NCBI RefSeq assembly: GCF_963678975.1
Contig: NC_089285.1
Location: 9,782,694 to 9,846,693, forward strand
Direction of reading: 5' to 3'
Length of the DNA stretch: 64,000 nt
From: Dysidea avara
Lineage: Eukaryota > Porifera > Demospongiae > Dictyoceratida > Dysideidae
Below are positions 24,546 to 36,562 of the stretch, piece after piece; position 1 is the stretch's first letter; every line of letters starts with the position of its first letter. Made by a program: the position numbers and the translations under genes. The notes under the pieces were generated by a model. It did not search any database, was not told where the DNA came from, and saw only the letters and a list, made by a program, of their open reading frames with translations.

Positions 24546-25435
24546 GGTGCTACGAAATTTAAAAAATATATATTTTCGCGAATTTTCTACTGCCTCACTG
24601 CCTGCCTGCCTGATGCGTTCAGTCAAGCGTAGCGGAAAATTAGCTACAGTTACAGCCTTACTTCTTTGGCGGAAATGCTTCGAATTTCATGGAGATGAAA
24701 CTTTTAGTATTTTAAATATCCTACAATGTATGCGGTATTGCTTACTGATTTTCCTTTGATCCTTCTTTACCGTGGCCATTGCTCATCAGTAGGGCTTCCA
24801 TAATCATTGTGAATACATGTGTTATCGCACCAAACTTTTAGAATACGTTTGTGATTTGACGTTTGGTTTATACAGGACCTATTGTGCATCGTCGACAAGA
24901 TACACGCGTAAGACATCTTGTTTAGTATTAGTGTGTTTGTTGTTTAGCAGCTAGGTTTAACTGCTTGCATTTCTAAACGCATTTCATTGCGACTAACACA
25001 TTCTTTGCTATTACAGTATTAAAACTTCTTTATGTATCCTTGCATGTGCTTGCTATTGTTTACACAAGTCAGCAAAACCATATACATACTTGATTGGAAT
25101 AGTCAAATAACTTTCCAAAGCTGTTAACACTATTAAGTGTAAAATGCATATACAAAACTTCTAATTCAATGCATGAATAATAATGTATTAAGTACATAAT
25201 CTCATAGAAACCCTGCATATTATGTTTTGTCACAATTCCTTGTCAGTTGTCAGTCGCTCCAACAGCATCGTCCTTATGTGCAACAATTACTTATTGTGTT
25301 CCACCATATTCCCACTACAATGATCAATGTGTACTGTATAGCTAACCTATGACAGGTACAAAGAAAGCATAGCTTATTTGGTGACATCATTGTTAACAAA
25401 GTTATAGCTAACGAATGTGTAAAAGGTAGAGTAGG
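24546..25435. other. no feature recognised
   Basis: AT-rich. The open frame at 24547-24759 has no recognisable domain. Confidence 0.4.
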
Positions 25436-25745
25436 GCTTATCATACTGTACGATAGTAACTGTATAGTAGGGACCACAAAGGAGTAGGCGTGGCCCACAA
25501 AATAATATCACCCAAACATCAGCCTCAATTTTCCCTTACAACGATGAGGCAGTATTGGTGAGGTAAAACTAAACCCAAACAAGCTTTCAGATCAACCCGA
25601 AATGCTTTCAACAAGTTCTTGATTAAAATGCTGTGTAACGGGTTGAACATAGCTGACAACGAAGTGTAATGGTAACTTCACTTTTCACACGATAATTGAT
25701 GTAGCTGGGGTACGCGGTGCCTTTTCAGATGCGATATGCGTGGGG
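25436..25745 (-). repeat. dispersed repeat R2, copy 2
   Basis: Reverse complement matches 10015-10600 over CTTCGTTGTCAGCTATGTTC and the CCAATACTGCCTCATCG region. It gives the clearest view of the family's continuous form, without the extra stretch of the first copy. Confidence 0.65.
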
Positions 25746-25805
25746 TCACTAGCTATAATAAAAAAATTATTTACAAAAAAAGTTAACAAACAAGTAAACG
25801 AAAAA

Positions 25806-26035
25806 ATTCAGAATTTTCAACCAGAGTAGGGACGACAGTACATTGATAAAAAGTACTGAAACAAGTGCATAGGGGTAGTGAACAATACTAAAATACAGTT
25901 AAATAATAAGACGTGTTATATCCCTACTATTATTTAATTGTATTTTAGTATTGTTCACTACCCCTATGCACTTGTTTTAGTACTTTTTATCAATGTACTG
26001 TCGTCCCTACTCTAGTTGAAAATTCCAAATTTTTT
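25806..26035. repeat. near-perfect foldback, arms about 104 bp
   Basis: Arms 25806-25909 and 25930-26035 are inverted copies. In the inner 83 bp I count only two differences (GAGTAGGGACGACAGTACAT start). The loop is about 20 bases. The low divergence suggests recent origin or correction between the arms. Confidence 0.9.
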
Positions 26036-26096
26036 TGTGTATTTGTATACTTGGTTAAATACCATGGCATTTATTACCTATTGATGTGGGATCAAC

Positions 26097-26556
26097 TAGG
26101 GTTCCACCGATACAGAAAAATAACTACCGATCCGATACCGATACCTAGAAGCAAATTTTCACCGATACAGATACCGATACCGATAATTGCTATACAATTT
26201 ACAATCATCTCAAGCTGGCTATGTGTGACTGTTCTAGTAGAATATATTATTGTGCAGTGACTGTTCTATTAGAGTATTTCGATCTTTTTCATGCAAACAT
26301 AGTAAGTAGCAGTTGCTTGATGTTTAGCAAAGCAATTCCTGCACCTTTTATGCTAGAATAATACTCAACACTATTTTCAACTTGTTATACCTCACGTTTT
26401 GCTAGCATAGGATTTATGATGATAGTTATGGTTATGACGATTGGCGCGAGTGGCTATTAATCGGTATCGGAATACCTGAATAACCGATACCGATCGATAC
26501 GAAAAGCCCAATATCGGCTCCGATACGATACCGATCCGATTATCGGTGGAACACTA
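26097..26556. mobile_element. hAT-type MITE with 8-bp target duplication
   Basis: Inverted ends TAGGGTTCCACCGAT and TAGTGTTCCACCGAT. Target duplication GGATCAAC at 26089-26096 and 26557-26564. The interior carries a doubled GACTGTTCT..TAGA motif at 26228-26285, shared with the minisatellite-bearing elements. Confidence 0.93.
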
Positions 26557-26859
26557 GGATCAACCACTACCCAATGCTCAAAGCTACTAATTTTTAATTT
26601 ATCATTGCACCAAGAGAAAAGAAAACTACAGGTGCTGAGCACCACATAACATTAAGTTCATATGAAGAGTATGTAAAACCAGATAGAAATTGCTGCAGGA
26701 GTAAAGATTTATGAATCTGATTTAAAAATTGGGAAAACTTTGCTGAAGAGTAAGTTTCAAAACGTAGCAGGCTTACAGAAAAGCCAAAAATGTTTGTTTG
26801 ATAATAAAGAGTAAATCCTTTGGATTCTTGCGTCAATAGAACTGCAAGATTAAACTAGT

Positions 26860-27296
26860 TAACGTTTATGAGAGCAGTTGTACAGGAGATGATCCAATCA
26901 GCTCCAAGGAAGTTGTGGCTTTATTAGTTAACACACCTGGAAAGCACTTGTGCCAAACGTTTCTGGATGACCACCAGCAAACAGATGGTTCTGACTGTGC
27001 ATTGTTTGTTCTTGCATTTGCTTATACTGAGCAGTACCAGAGAAAATGACATGTCACACTTTTTCCAGCTCATGAGAGCTTCTGCAAAACCATTACTGAA
27101 AACCTTTAGGGATTACTACACTTGTCAACTTCCTGACATTAGGAATGGTCAACTACCTGATATAAGGAATGGTATGGTAAAATGTCATCAGTGCTTGACA
27201 CGTTTTCACTGGTCAAGTATTCAGGCAGATAAAGACACTCTACTCTCCACGTGGTACTGTTCTGCATGCATTAAGGAACATGACGGTACAAACTGA
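26860..27296 (+). pseudogene. Ulp1-like cysteine protease end plus PHD-like finger
   Basis: The first part reads SKEVVALLVNTPGKHL and then QTDGSDCALFVLAFAY (about 26985), the Gln...Asp-Cys motif of the C-terminal half of C48 (Ulp1/SENP-like) peptidases. A frame change follows, then the frame 26967-27296 ends with KCHQC.TRFHW and WYCSAC, a PHD-like metal-binding pattern. This protease plus PHD pair is common in proteins carried by or derived from invertebrate DNA transposons. The catalytic His and Asp segment upstream is missing. A 30-bp coding duplication gives QLPDIRNG twice. No element ends found. Confidence 0.6.
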
Positions 27297-28557
27297 GGAA
27301 CCAATTGTGTGTTCTGTATTTATCTTTTCAGTGCAAAAATGTACAGAGGGGTTGTGCATGTATATATTACAGTGACAAATAACTGATTTGATAATGCACT
27401 GATGGCACAATGGCATCCTGTGCCAGTGCCCAAAAACAAAAGTAAATATAATAAGATCTCATTAGATCAATACCTCTGTCATCTTGACACACCAAATAAT
27501 CCATAAACTAGCTATCTCAGACTAACAACCCAGCCAGTTGAAAGTTCACCTTGAAAGTCCACTGAATTTGAAATAACACACACCTCAGGTTACTATAATT
27601 ATTGTGGATATCAACGTCCTAATAAGATACAACAGAGCAACTCAATTCAGGTACACCTATTTTCCAACAACCTTATTTATTCTAAGCGCAGAGCTATTAA
27701 TTATGAACACCTGTGTACTCTTATATCATCGCCCAATCCTTACATTATAACATTACATTATAACATCCTTACATTATAACATTTACAACATTATAGCAAA
27801 AGAGCCACGATTCATAGAGTACTTCAACGGGCAGTATGCAAATCGGACTGGTACGGTACATTTGTAGTTATGGCAAGGCTTTGTCAGATCCCCACCCGCA
27901 TTGCAATGTCTCACTGCCTAAATTTAGTCAAATTATAACATCATGCAAGTTTTCACTATTATTCAATCATTTAAATGATTAATGATTGCATGGGAGTAAT
28001 AAATTAATTTTCTTGCATAGTTAGGCATAAAGAAAGTACGCTAGGTAGACTAAAGATCCATCTAATGTCAAGGGGAAGCTGCTTTTAGCCCATTCTCTTC
28101 TTAAGATAGTGGGGTAGTGATTACTAGCAGATCAAAATACTGTAATAGAGAAGTTAGTTGACTTTAATAAAACAATCTAAGAACAGTGAGCTGCTTTCCC
28201 ACAACGGTTTTCCTAATCTGATACATAAAACATTAATTAGGGCTGCAGAAAACTAAAGTGGCATGCTGGCACTTTGATCACAAAGACACCGACATTAACA
28301 TATTTTGTGGAAAGATATGGATTAGTTATACATTATGAATCTTATAATTGTTACATGTGCAGTTTCTTTAATAAACTGAAGTAATCCTAAATATTTCACT
28401 CACAAAGTTAAGAGATGTGATGATCTCACTGAAGTACTGATAACAATTGAGACAGATGTATTTTTGAGGATTATTATCTACAGGCGACGCTTCAAAGAAG
28501 CAAGGAGACAAACATAACAGGGGAATGAGGGTAGAGGTTTCAAGATGTAAGTACACA
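27297..28557. other. no gene; short ACATTATAAC repeats
   Basis: A word like CATTATAACA is repeated four times at about 27740-27800. Nothing else supported up to the left end of the P-type element. Confidence 0.45.
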
Positions 28558-28600
28558 CATAGATAATAGACCCACCTGGATATGAAACTAATCACTTGCG
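28558..28600 (+). repeat. left terminal inverted repeat of the P-type element
   Basis: CATAGATAATAGACCCACC onwards, matched by the reverse complement of 33715-33756. Confidence 0.88.
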
Positions 28601-28639
28601 CGCATGAGTTTCTATTGGAATTCAATATCCTATCCTAGT

Positions 28640-29161
28640 TTCGCACGTAAAAAAAGAAGCCGTATGGTTTGTGGCCTAGCCAGCTGATAAACGCTTACAA
28701 GTGCTGCAAGTAGTTTGTTTAGGTGGTTTTGTGGATTGTTCTCTGGTTGAAGCCACTTATCGTAAGTGGGTTTATTATGTTGATATTGTGGTCAGTCATA
28801 TTTGTCAACGCATTGCTCGCTAATGTATTGGTTGAGCTGTAATGTCGTTGCTAAATCTTGCTTTGTTACTCTGTAACGTGTGTTATTATCCCTGTTTTGA
28901 ATGGATTCGGTGTTGTTTGCTGCATGCGTTTGTTCCATGCAATCAATTTTGTCACCACATTCATTTGGTGCCTGTATAACCCAGAGCTTTAAACTCACAT
29001 GATTTAATCTTTGTACATTATACTGTGTTATAAAGCAAATCCCATAGCCACAGTGTATTTTACCACAGATTTATATTATCATGAAATCAGTGTATTGAAA
29101 TGTTGTATTCATCACTAGCTATAGCCCTCACTCTCCCTGCATATCACTTGATGTACCCCTG
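28640..29161 (+). other. P-type element 5' leader, no THAP domain seen
   Basis: About 520 bases between the left end and the first coding exon. I read the frames for the C2CH zinc finger (THAP) that begins many P-type transposases and found none. It may hold the promoter or an untranslated exon. Confidence 0.4.
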
Positions 29162-32100
29162 ATGCCCAGAACACAGAGGAAGCATGGTAAAGGCCCCAGA
29201 AGCAAGGCTCGTATAGGTCGTAGATATAAAAACAACTTGTGGAGCAGAAAACAGACCAGCTTGGATAATGAATTTGGATCAACTAGATTGGAAGATGAAA
29301 GCGGGAAGCCACCAGATAGTAGCAGGGAGCCATCACATGATAACAGGGCTGAGCCACGTGAAGATAACAGGAAGCCACCAGATGATAGCAAGAAACCACC
29401 AGATGATAGGCACCCAATGTTCCTGTAAGTTGTGGCGTAGACATTGTGATATTAATGCTCTTGTTTAGTAATTATTAGTAATTAATAGTGTACAGTCACT
29501 GTTAATTGATGTGTTTTTGTATAGGCAGATGATTGTTCAGAAACAATGCAACTGCAAGCCTCTGTTCCAGGTATTGTCATTAGTGTATATTGTGGTAGAA
29601 ACTATCTAGGAATCTCTTGACTCTTGTGCTCAGTTATTAGCTCTGAATGGACTACCAGAAGGGTGGTTCTTTAGCTATACTCAAGTGGAGTTAAGAATAT
29701 TTGAAACTTTCAGTCAGTGTCATCTCAAACCACTAATCATATTACGGCTTTTGTTAATTAAAGAAGATCTTACCTGGGAAGTTCATGTTGCTGACCATGC
29801 TGTTCCCTATCAATGTGCTATTCTTGACCAATTTCCCTCATCTATGAATAACGAAAGTTTGTTAAGTTTGATTGGTGCTGTTTCCTCTGCTAGTGTTTGT
29901 CAGGGAAATTTTGATGTCAGATATATTGCCATGGCCAGGATTCGGAAAGGAATTTTCACATCACAAGGTGGAGAAGTTGTGGCTTACTTAGATCAATCAT
30001 TTTGCATAACGGTCAACGGAGAACAGCACAGTACAACCATTCGACATGCTAAATGTGAACTGCTAATTGCTGGCGATCTGTGTGCTCCATGTTATGGATT
30101 TCGTAACACACTTCGAGCATTGTTTTCTAAGCTCAGAAACAGGTCAGTTGTTCCATCTGTGTATACCAACACAAGATGTTTAAGAACACCACAAAAGAGT
30201 GCTCGCATAAAATCACTTCAGAAAGCTTTACATATTAAAACCAGGCAGTTAAAGCAGTTGAGAATGAGGCTAGACAGCATACTGGAAAGCAATGGAGTGG
30301 TTGTGGCAGATGATCTCAGATGTGATTTAGAAAAGGTTGTAGACAGCCATCAAGTACCGGAAGAAGATGAATTTAAGCGGGTATTTTGGGAACAGCAGGT
30401 AGGCTGTGTACCTATGAAAAATGTAAAGACTACAACTTTCTATGTTTTAGGTTGCTGCATGGAAAGCAAAGAAGACCGGAGTTCGATGGCACCCTTTATT
30501 CATACGATGGTGTTTAAATATTATGCTAACATCAAGCAAAACATACCAGATAATTCGAGAATCTGGCTTTATTTGTTTGCCATCACAGCGAACTCTTAAA
30601 GACTACACACATTGGACCAAATTGCAACCTGGCTTTAATGCAGACTTGTTCAATCATATGATCCAAGAAGCTAAGGTAGATCAGATGAAGGATTGGGAAA
30701 GGTCTGATCATGGTTACTAATTAAGGTTTTTGTATTTTAATTTGTGTACAGGTACGTTATTTTGGTGTTAGATGAAATGAAGATCCCTGCTGACTTGGTG
30801 TTCAACAAGATGTCTGGGGAGATTACCGGCTTTGTTGATTATGGAGCAGGAACCCTAGAGCACAAGTTTACACAGTTACAGCAACAATGCAAGCAGCAAA
30901 AACTTTCTGACAGAGAAGTAGCAACACATATGCTAACCGTGATGGTCAGGGGGTTAACTTTTCATTTGGATTTACCAATTGCTCATTTTGCAACAACAGG
31001 TGTGATAGTTCAAGTGTAAATTGTAGATGATAATTTTTGTAGGTGCAACAGCAGAGCAGCTCATGGCTGTTGTGTGGAGGGCCATCAGGATGTTGCAGCT
31101 TGCTGGTTTGACAGTTGTTTCTGTGGTTGCAGATGGTGCTTCTAGTAAGCAAAAATTTTTCCGACTGCATAATATTTCAGAATACCAGAAATCTGGTGTT
31201 ACATACAAAGCACCAAATATCAGTCGGAGTGGCCACTTTGTGTATCTCATGCCAGATGCACCACACTTGTTGAAGACAATCTGTAATGCATGGTACAATT
31301 CACAAGTTAAAGGAACCCGGAATTTGATAGTAAGAGTAAATCTGATATATATGTTATTCATGTTAATTTGTATGGCAGAATGATGGACATGAGATACAGT
31401 GGGCACATTTGGTAGAATTGTGTGAGAAAACAGTTGCTGAGACTGGGCTGTACATTGGAAAAAAACTGACTCGTGAACACATACAACTGACATCTTATTC
31501 ACGTATGAATGTGCGACTAGCAGCCCAGGTATGAGATACTATCCCTTGTTTTATGTTCATTATAGTTATTTATGTTTAGGTATTGAGTACTTCAGTTGCC
31601 AATGGTTTCCAGACCCTAAGGACACTGAAGGAACCCTTGATACCATAGCAACAGAGATGTTTTGCAGAATTTTTGACAAGTTTTTTGACATATGCAACAC
31701 GCGCTCTGTAGATGAACATATAATCAAAAAAAAGCCTAATGTCAAACCATTTTATGAAGCTGGTGATGAAAGGCTTGAGGTAGTTCATATATTTTCCTTG
31801 GTCTAGACAATACAATACTTGGTGTTTACATTATAGTGGTTGGAAGGGACCCTGCTTAAGTATTTGGATGACTGGCAGAAATGGGTGGAAGGCAATGAGA
31901 AGATTCCTGCTGGAGTCAAGAAATACTGTTTATTACCAGACCAGACTGTGGAAGGAATAAAGATTTGTGGAAGGTGATGCTAAAAAGCTGTTATTGTTTA
32001 GTTCATTCACTGAGAGAAGTAATCAAGTTTCTATTGGATCAAAATGGAATAGAGTATGTGTTGACAGAGCGCTTTAATCAGGACCTATTTGAAATCTTCT

Positions 32101-32306
32101 TTGGCCAGCAGAGATCCAGGGGTTTCCGCAATGACAACCCATCTATGAAGCAGTGCTTGGAGAATGCCCAGGCACTGGTAGTTCAAAAGTCATTAGCCTG
32201 TGGCGGGAGTAGTAACATTGCCAAGAAAAGAAAGAGCATGGGCTCAGTATCCCCATTGTCCAGACCCTTACCCAAGCGTAAATGCAAACGACTTAATTTT
32301 AATTAA
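29162..32306 (+). pseudogene. P-element/THAP9-type transposase, nine exons
   Basis: Would cut and paste its own element. Exons read by eye: 29162-29424, 29525-29570, 29634-30399, 30451-30700, 30752-30999, 31043-31329, 31379-31528, 31580-31779 and 31837-32306. The first exon is basic, then has Pro-Asp-Asp-rich repeats. Family motifs follow: VAAWKAKKTGVRWHP, SGFICLPSQRTLKDYTHW, then VLVLDEMKI (first Asp, 30771), VVADGASSKQKFF (second Asp, 31132), PDAPHLLKTICNAW, the GTP-binding-like insertion region, LPDQTVEGIKI and FNQDLFEIFFGQQRSRG (catalytic Glu, 32091). The three acidic residues match the D-D-E triad of the family. Two frame changes, near 31610 and 31965, break it. The usual THAP finger is absent. 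The rest is well kept, so decay is recent. Confidence 0.88.
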
Positions 32307-32383
32307 TTACTGTTATTCTGACTTGAAAAGAAATTAAATTTATAACAATGTGACAATGTTTAATTACTAACATAATGATTGTA

Positions 32384-33655
32384 CTAATGTAATTCTTTTC
32401 TTGTTCCTTTTGTACCTTTGATGTTCTTTTTAGTAGCTAATTTGTACTGCTCCACAAGCTGGCTTGCAATGGAGAATCCTCTAATAGTAAACCACTCTTG
32501 AGCAACTTCTCGTAAAAGTGACATCTTTACTTTTCATCAGAAATATCAGTAGCGATTTCCCACAGGAACTTTACATTTCATCACAAACCACCTCACACAT
32601 CACCTTTTCTTTTTGCTCTCCTGCTGCAATAAGCCTATATAGGTGATCATCTCAATGGCGACAAAGCACCTATATGTATCATCAGATACATGCCGCAAGC
32701 CTCCCCTATCATTAGTGCAGGTCCACGTTTTGACATAGTCCAGGTATGAGCTGGTATCCTGAGGGGTGTCCCCAACAGCATCTTGCCCAACCATGGACAA
32801 TAATGCCCCCACAATTTTAACTGCCCTTTCTTCTGTGCTCTGCCGATGTTTCTTGATTAGTTTATAAACAACATATCCTGCGGCATAGTAAATAGCATTT
32901 TCTTCAATCTGCGACAACTGGCATGTTGGCTCTGCCTCAGTGGGTACTAGCTGGTCTTCTGCATTATCAACTTGAAATAATCTGTCCACAATCATCTATG
33001 TATATATAAATGTATTTATGCTCGGTAAGCATAGACATAATATACTCCACATGGATATGAAACTAGGAAGCGCACTCATTCTACACTACTAGACAGCTTT
33101 AGTACGACAATATTATTATAAATTTAAAAGATTAAAACAATGGTTCAAAATACTTGCCAGCAAAGTATATTATTCAGCTACACAGGTGCACATGTAAAGT
33201 TGGCATTTCTTGATATCACACCAAATGAACATACTCAAAGGCCTCTAGCCTAACCAGGTACGGTCAAGAGATGTGACCTGCCTACTGATAAAAAAGTTAC
33301 AGTGTAACCGGCTAACCTGCCACAATATGATGTCGTTCATGCTGCCTTCTTCCTCGGTCCCTAGTCGCTGCAGCACGGTAGGCAACCTCTCTACTTGATA
33401 TAAGTATGCAGCTTGAAACAACTTTTGTTTAACGGTCACCGTCTTCCTCTTCTCCTGTATTTCTTCGCGTATTAACTTGTACATAGCACAAGAATCATTG
33501 TTCTCTTTAACACACAAACCGTCGATTGTCACCAAAATGTTTTTACATCGATCAGACTGAATCTTTAAGTCTTCAGAAAAATAAATATCTCGCAGGACTT
33601 CTTGGAAACAACTAACTGTGCCTTCTGTGACGGATTTTTACCTTTAGCCGCCATA
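32384..33655 (-). pseudogene. second gene of the P-type element; unnamed accessory protein
   Basis: Convergent with the transposase. A possible start is at 33655 (MAAKGKNP), though the frame is lost soon after; the clear reading begins QEVLRDIYFSEDLK. Exon 1 ends at NDIILWQ with a GT donor; exon 2 starts at 32995 (MIVDRLFQV). It then reads ENAIYYAAGYVVYKLIKKH, SYLDYVKTWTCTNDRGGL, KFLWEIATDISDEK and EWFTIRGFSIASQLVEQYK, ending KGTRKELH. The last four blocks align with YALRYASGYIIRAL, DWIKLIDRGGL, DVLFYWNIVSESW and LWITIRKFSAAS in the gene at 40262-41336. Three frame changes lie after about 32600. I recognise the AGYV...RGGL...IRGFS pattern from unnamed invertebrate proteins only. No enzyme motif is evident; a role in transposition is inferred from position. 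Confidence 0.75.
33037..33085 (+). repeat. internal copy of the P-type element end repeat
   Basis: CATAGACATAATATACTCC, then ATGGATATGAAACTAGG, resembles the left terminal repeat in the same orientation. It lies inside the intron of the minus-strand gene. It may be a second transposase binding site or the scar of an older end. Confidence 0.6.
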
Positions 33656-33714
33656 TCTGCATTAACAATAGTGTAGTGGGCGCGCGAGGGGCGCGAAACC
33701 AGCCTATAACCGGG

Positions 33715-33756
33715 GGCGCTTATTAGTTTTATATCCAGGTGGGTATATTATCTATG
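33715..33756 (-). repeat. right terminal inverted repeat of the P-type element
   Basis: Reverse complement begins CATAGATAATATACCCACC and continues TGGATATAAAACTAAT. GTACACA follows directly. Confidence 0.88.
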
Positions 33757-33763
33757 GTACACA

Positions 33764-34456
33764 TTAAAGCCGTGTAATGTTATCAATACTACCCAGTATC
33801 ATGATACCGAGTGGAAATTGTTTGCAATATAATTAGACAGTTGATGATGCTGCCTTGATGGAGTTTTGGCCAGCCTGGGGATGTCACTTGATGATATCAG
33901 CAGCGTCCAAGGAATGGAGCACCAAAGTTTCAGCCTTCTGTGGTGCGTAGTTTAGGAATTATAGCGCTAGACAGTGGGAAGAGCAAGATAATCAATTTGT
34001 ACAGCGACTATACTGAAAATAAACTACAGGCGCTTACATTCGCAGCCATAACTTCCGTTTGGATTAGTCTACAATGTTGCAATTTGGCTTAAAACATTCA
34101 GCATGGATCAGCACATCAACTAAGGTATAGTATTAGCCCTGTAGATACTTGTACATATGAATATAAAGACGGTTTGGTAGAAGAAACGATGACAATATTG
34201 TTTACGTTTACCGCATCGTAAACAAACGCATGTGACGCGCATACCGTTGGAGATGGAGAAACGAAACAAAGAGTTTCAAACTCTCCATGAACAGGCAAAT
34301 AAGATGGTATATAGTTTTAATCGATTTGCGTCTTTTATCTTCGAGTACTGGCCCGTTTAAAACTTGCATAATTTTTTTGTAGCATGCGTAATTTTACGAA
34401 TTATTTTTAAATATACGCATACTTGTGCGAACAAGTCGGGTTTTTGCTGAGACGGT
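33764..34456. other. no gene; weak repeat shared with 14020-14090
   Basis: Holds the CCTTGATGGAGTTTTGGCCAG similarity at about 33850. Nothing else supported. Confidence 0.35.
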
Positions 34457-34490
34457 CACATATATATATATATATATATAATACATATAT
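34457..34490. repeat. (TA)n microsatellite
   Basis: A run of alternating T and A, about 25-30 bases, directly before a minisatellite array. Confidence 0.9.
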
Positions 34491-34499
34491 TGATTACAG

Positions 34500-36562
34500 A
34501 AATCTCCATGGTGGTTTCTTTGTAACTGAACACTCTACAAGGTGACTTCTTCTAATTGCTCTCTCTACAGGGTGAATTGTTTGTAGCTGAACAATCTACA
34601 AGGTAACTTCTTCTAGCTGATTTCTCTACAGGGTGATTTGTTTGTAGCTGAATTCTGTACAGGTGATTTGTTTGCAGCTGAGCTCTTTACAGAATGGTTT
34701 CTTTGTACCTTAACTCTCCACAAGGTAACTTTTCTAGTTGATGTCTCCACAAGGTCACTAGTTTGTAGCTGAACTCTCTACATGGTGGTTTCTTTGTAAC
34801 TGAACTTTCTACAAGGTGACTTCTAGCTGATCTTTCTACAGGGTGATTTTTTTGTAGCTGAACTGTCTACAAGGTAACTTCTTCTAGCTGATCTCTCTAC
34901 AGGGAGATTTGTTTGTAGCTGAACTCTCCACAGGTGATTTGTTTGAAGCTGAACTCTCTAAATGATGGTTTCTTTGTAGCTGAACTCTCTACAAGGTAAC
35001 TTCTTCTAGCTGATCTCTCTACAGGGTGATTTGTATATAGCTGAATTCTGTATAGGTGATTTGTTTGCAGCTGAGCTCTTTACAGAATGGCTTCTTTGTA
35101 GCTGAACTCTCTACAAGGTAACTTTTCTAGCTGATGTCTCTACAAGGTCACTAGTTTGTGGCTGAACTCTCTACATGGTCGTTTCTTTGTAACTGAACTC
35201 TCTACAAGGTGACTTCTTCTAGCTGATCTTTCTACAGGGTGATTTGTTTGAAGCTGAACTCTCTACATGATGGTTTCTTTGTAGCTGAACTCTCTACAAG
35301 GTAACTTCTTCTAGCTGAACTCTCTACAGGGTGATTTGTTTGTAGCGTGATTTCTTTGCAGCTGAACTCTCCACATGATGGTTTCTTTGTAGCTGAACTC
35401 TCTACAAGGTAACTTCTTCTAGCTAAGCTCTCTACAGGGAGATTTGTTTGTAGCTCAACTCTCTACATGATGGTTTCTTTGTAGCTGAACTCTCTGCAAG
35501 GTAACTTTTCTATTGATCTCTCTACAGGGCGATTTGTTTGTAACTGAAATCTCTACATGTGGTTTTTTTGTAGCTGAACTCTACAAGGTGATTTCTTCTA
35601 GTTGAACTATCTCTTTCCATAGTTGCATGAACTCTCTACAAGGTAACTTCTTCTAGCTGATCTCTCTACAGGGTGACTTGTGTGTAGCTGATCTCTATAC
35701 AGGTTTCTTGTTTCTAGCTGATCTCTTGAATTCTCTTCAGGGTGACTGCTCTATTAGGATGACTGCTCTATTAGAGTATCTCGATCTCGCACTTGCTGCA
35801 CCAAGTTGGATTCATGCAGTTACTCCGTGGCTTTAAGTCTGATTCTTCTACACCATCGATGAGCCTTTCTAAGATGATTACTCCATCTGTACAACGATTT
35901 TCAAAGCATTACCCCAAGTGGTTTATCTGGTAGGCGTAGCAAGCAGTCGTTTTTTTATTAGCTAATCTCGATTGCATAATTGTTACACAGTGTTGGTTTT
36001 TTTCGTTGTATCTTCCTGTTTTTTAGCTCGATTTCTTTCAAACCACAAAAGGTTTGAGGTTCAATAGTTAAGCTATTCACCCACCGATTTTCAGCTTCCC
36101 ATATGCAGTTTATCCTGTAGGCGTGACAACATATTGGTGTTATTTTTCGTGAATAATCGCTCATAACTCTTTGCCTGTTTATTGTATTCCAGCCAAAGTT
36201 GGTATTGAGATGCACCTTTATATCCCCCTTCTGTGTGCCAAATTTCAAGGCAATCGGATATGGCATTCGCGTTTTATAGCAGTTTTTGTAAGTGTGCGAC
36301 AAGAGGAAGAAAAATAAGAAAAAAAACGAAAAAACTAAGCCAATTTTTGAAGTTGCATATCTTGGGAACGCGTGAAGCAATTTCACTCAAATTTGGAATG
36401 TGGAGTGCTGAAGTTGGAGGGAGTGCCCACAGCAAAAATTGTCTTGTTTCATCAAGGCAGCACAGAGCCACGGAGGTGCAAAAATTGCGTTTTCTATCTT
36501 CCTGTCAATATACTCACGGGTGTTACACGCTGGCTTCTTGGGCCGCACGATTGATTTTATTC
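34500..36562 (+). mobile_element. composite minisatellite element, copy B
   Basis: Array 34500-35735 of about 31-bp units (core TAGCTGAACTCTCTACA), then the doubled GACTGCTCTATTAG motif at 35738-35785, then the body 35790-36470, then a cap at about 36475-36562 (AATATACTCACGGGTGTTA, CTTCTTGGGCCGCACGA). The same parts occur in the same order in copy A, read inverted. The open frames within (35958-36577) shadow repeat sequence and are not convincing genes. Confidence 0.7.

Larger units (their letters stand above)
28558..33756 (+). mobile_element. P-superfamily DNA transposon with two convergent genes
   Basis: 5.2 kb. The terminal inverted repeats start CATAGATAATA, share CCCACCTGGATAT and AAACTAAT, and differ at a few of about 38 positions. 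The 7-bp duplication GTACACA stands on both sides (28551-28557 and 33757-33763), close to the 7-8 bp made by P elements. Inside are a plus-strand P-type transposase (29162-32306) and a minus-strand second gene (33655-32384), tail to tail with about 77 bp between their stops. A third sequence resembling the end repeat lies at 33037-33085. Frame changes in both genes mean this copy is probably inactive, but its ends look complete. Confidence 0.88.

Noticed and set aside
29128-29391. Leucine-rich minus-strand protein (LLSSGGFLLSS...)
   Set aside because: It is the antisense shadow of the Asp/Pro repeat in the first transposase exon.
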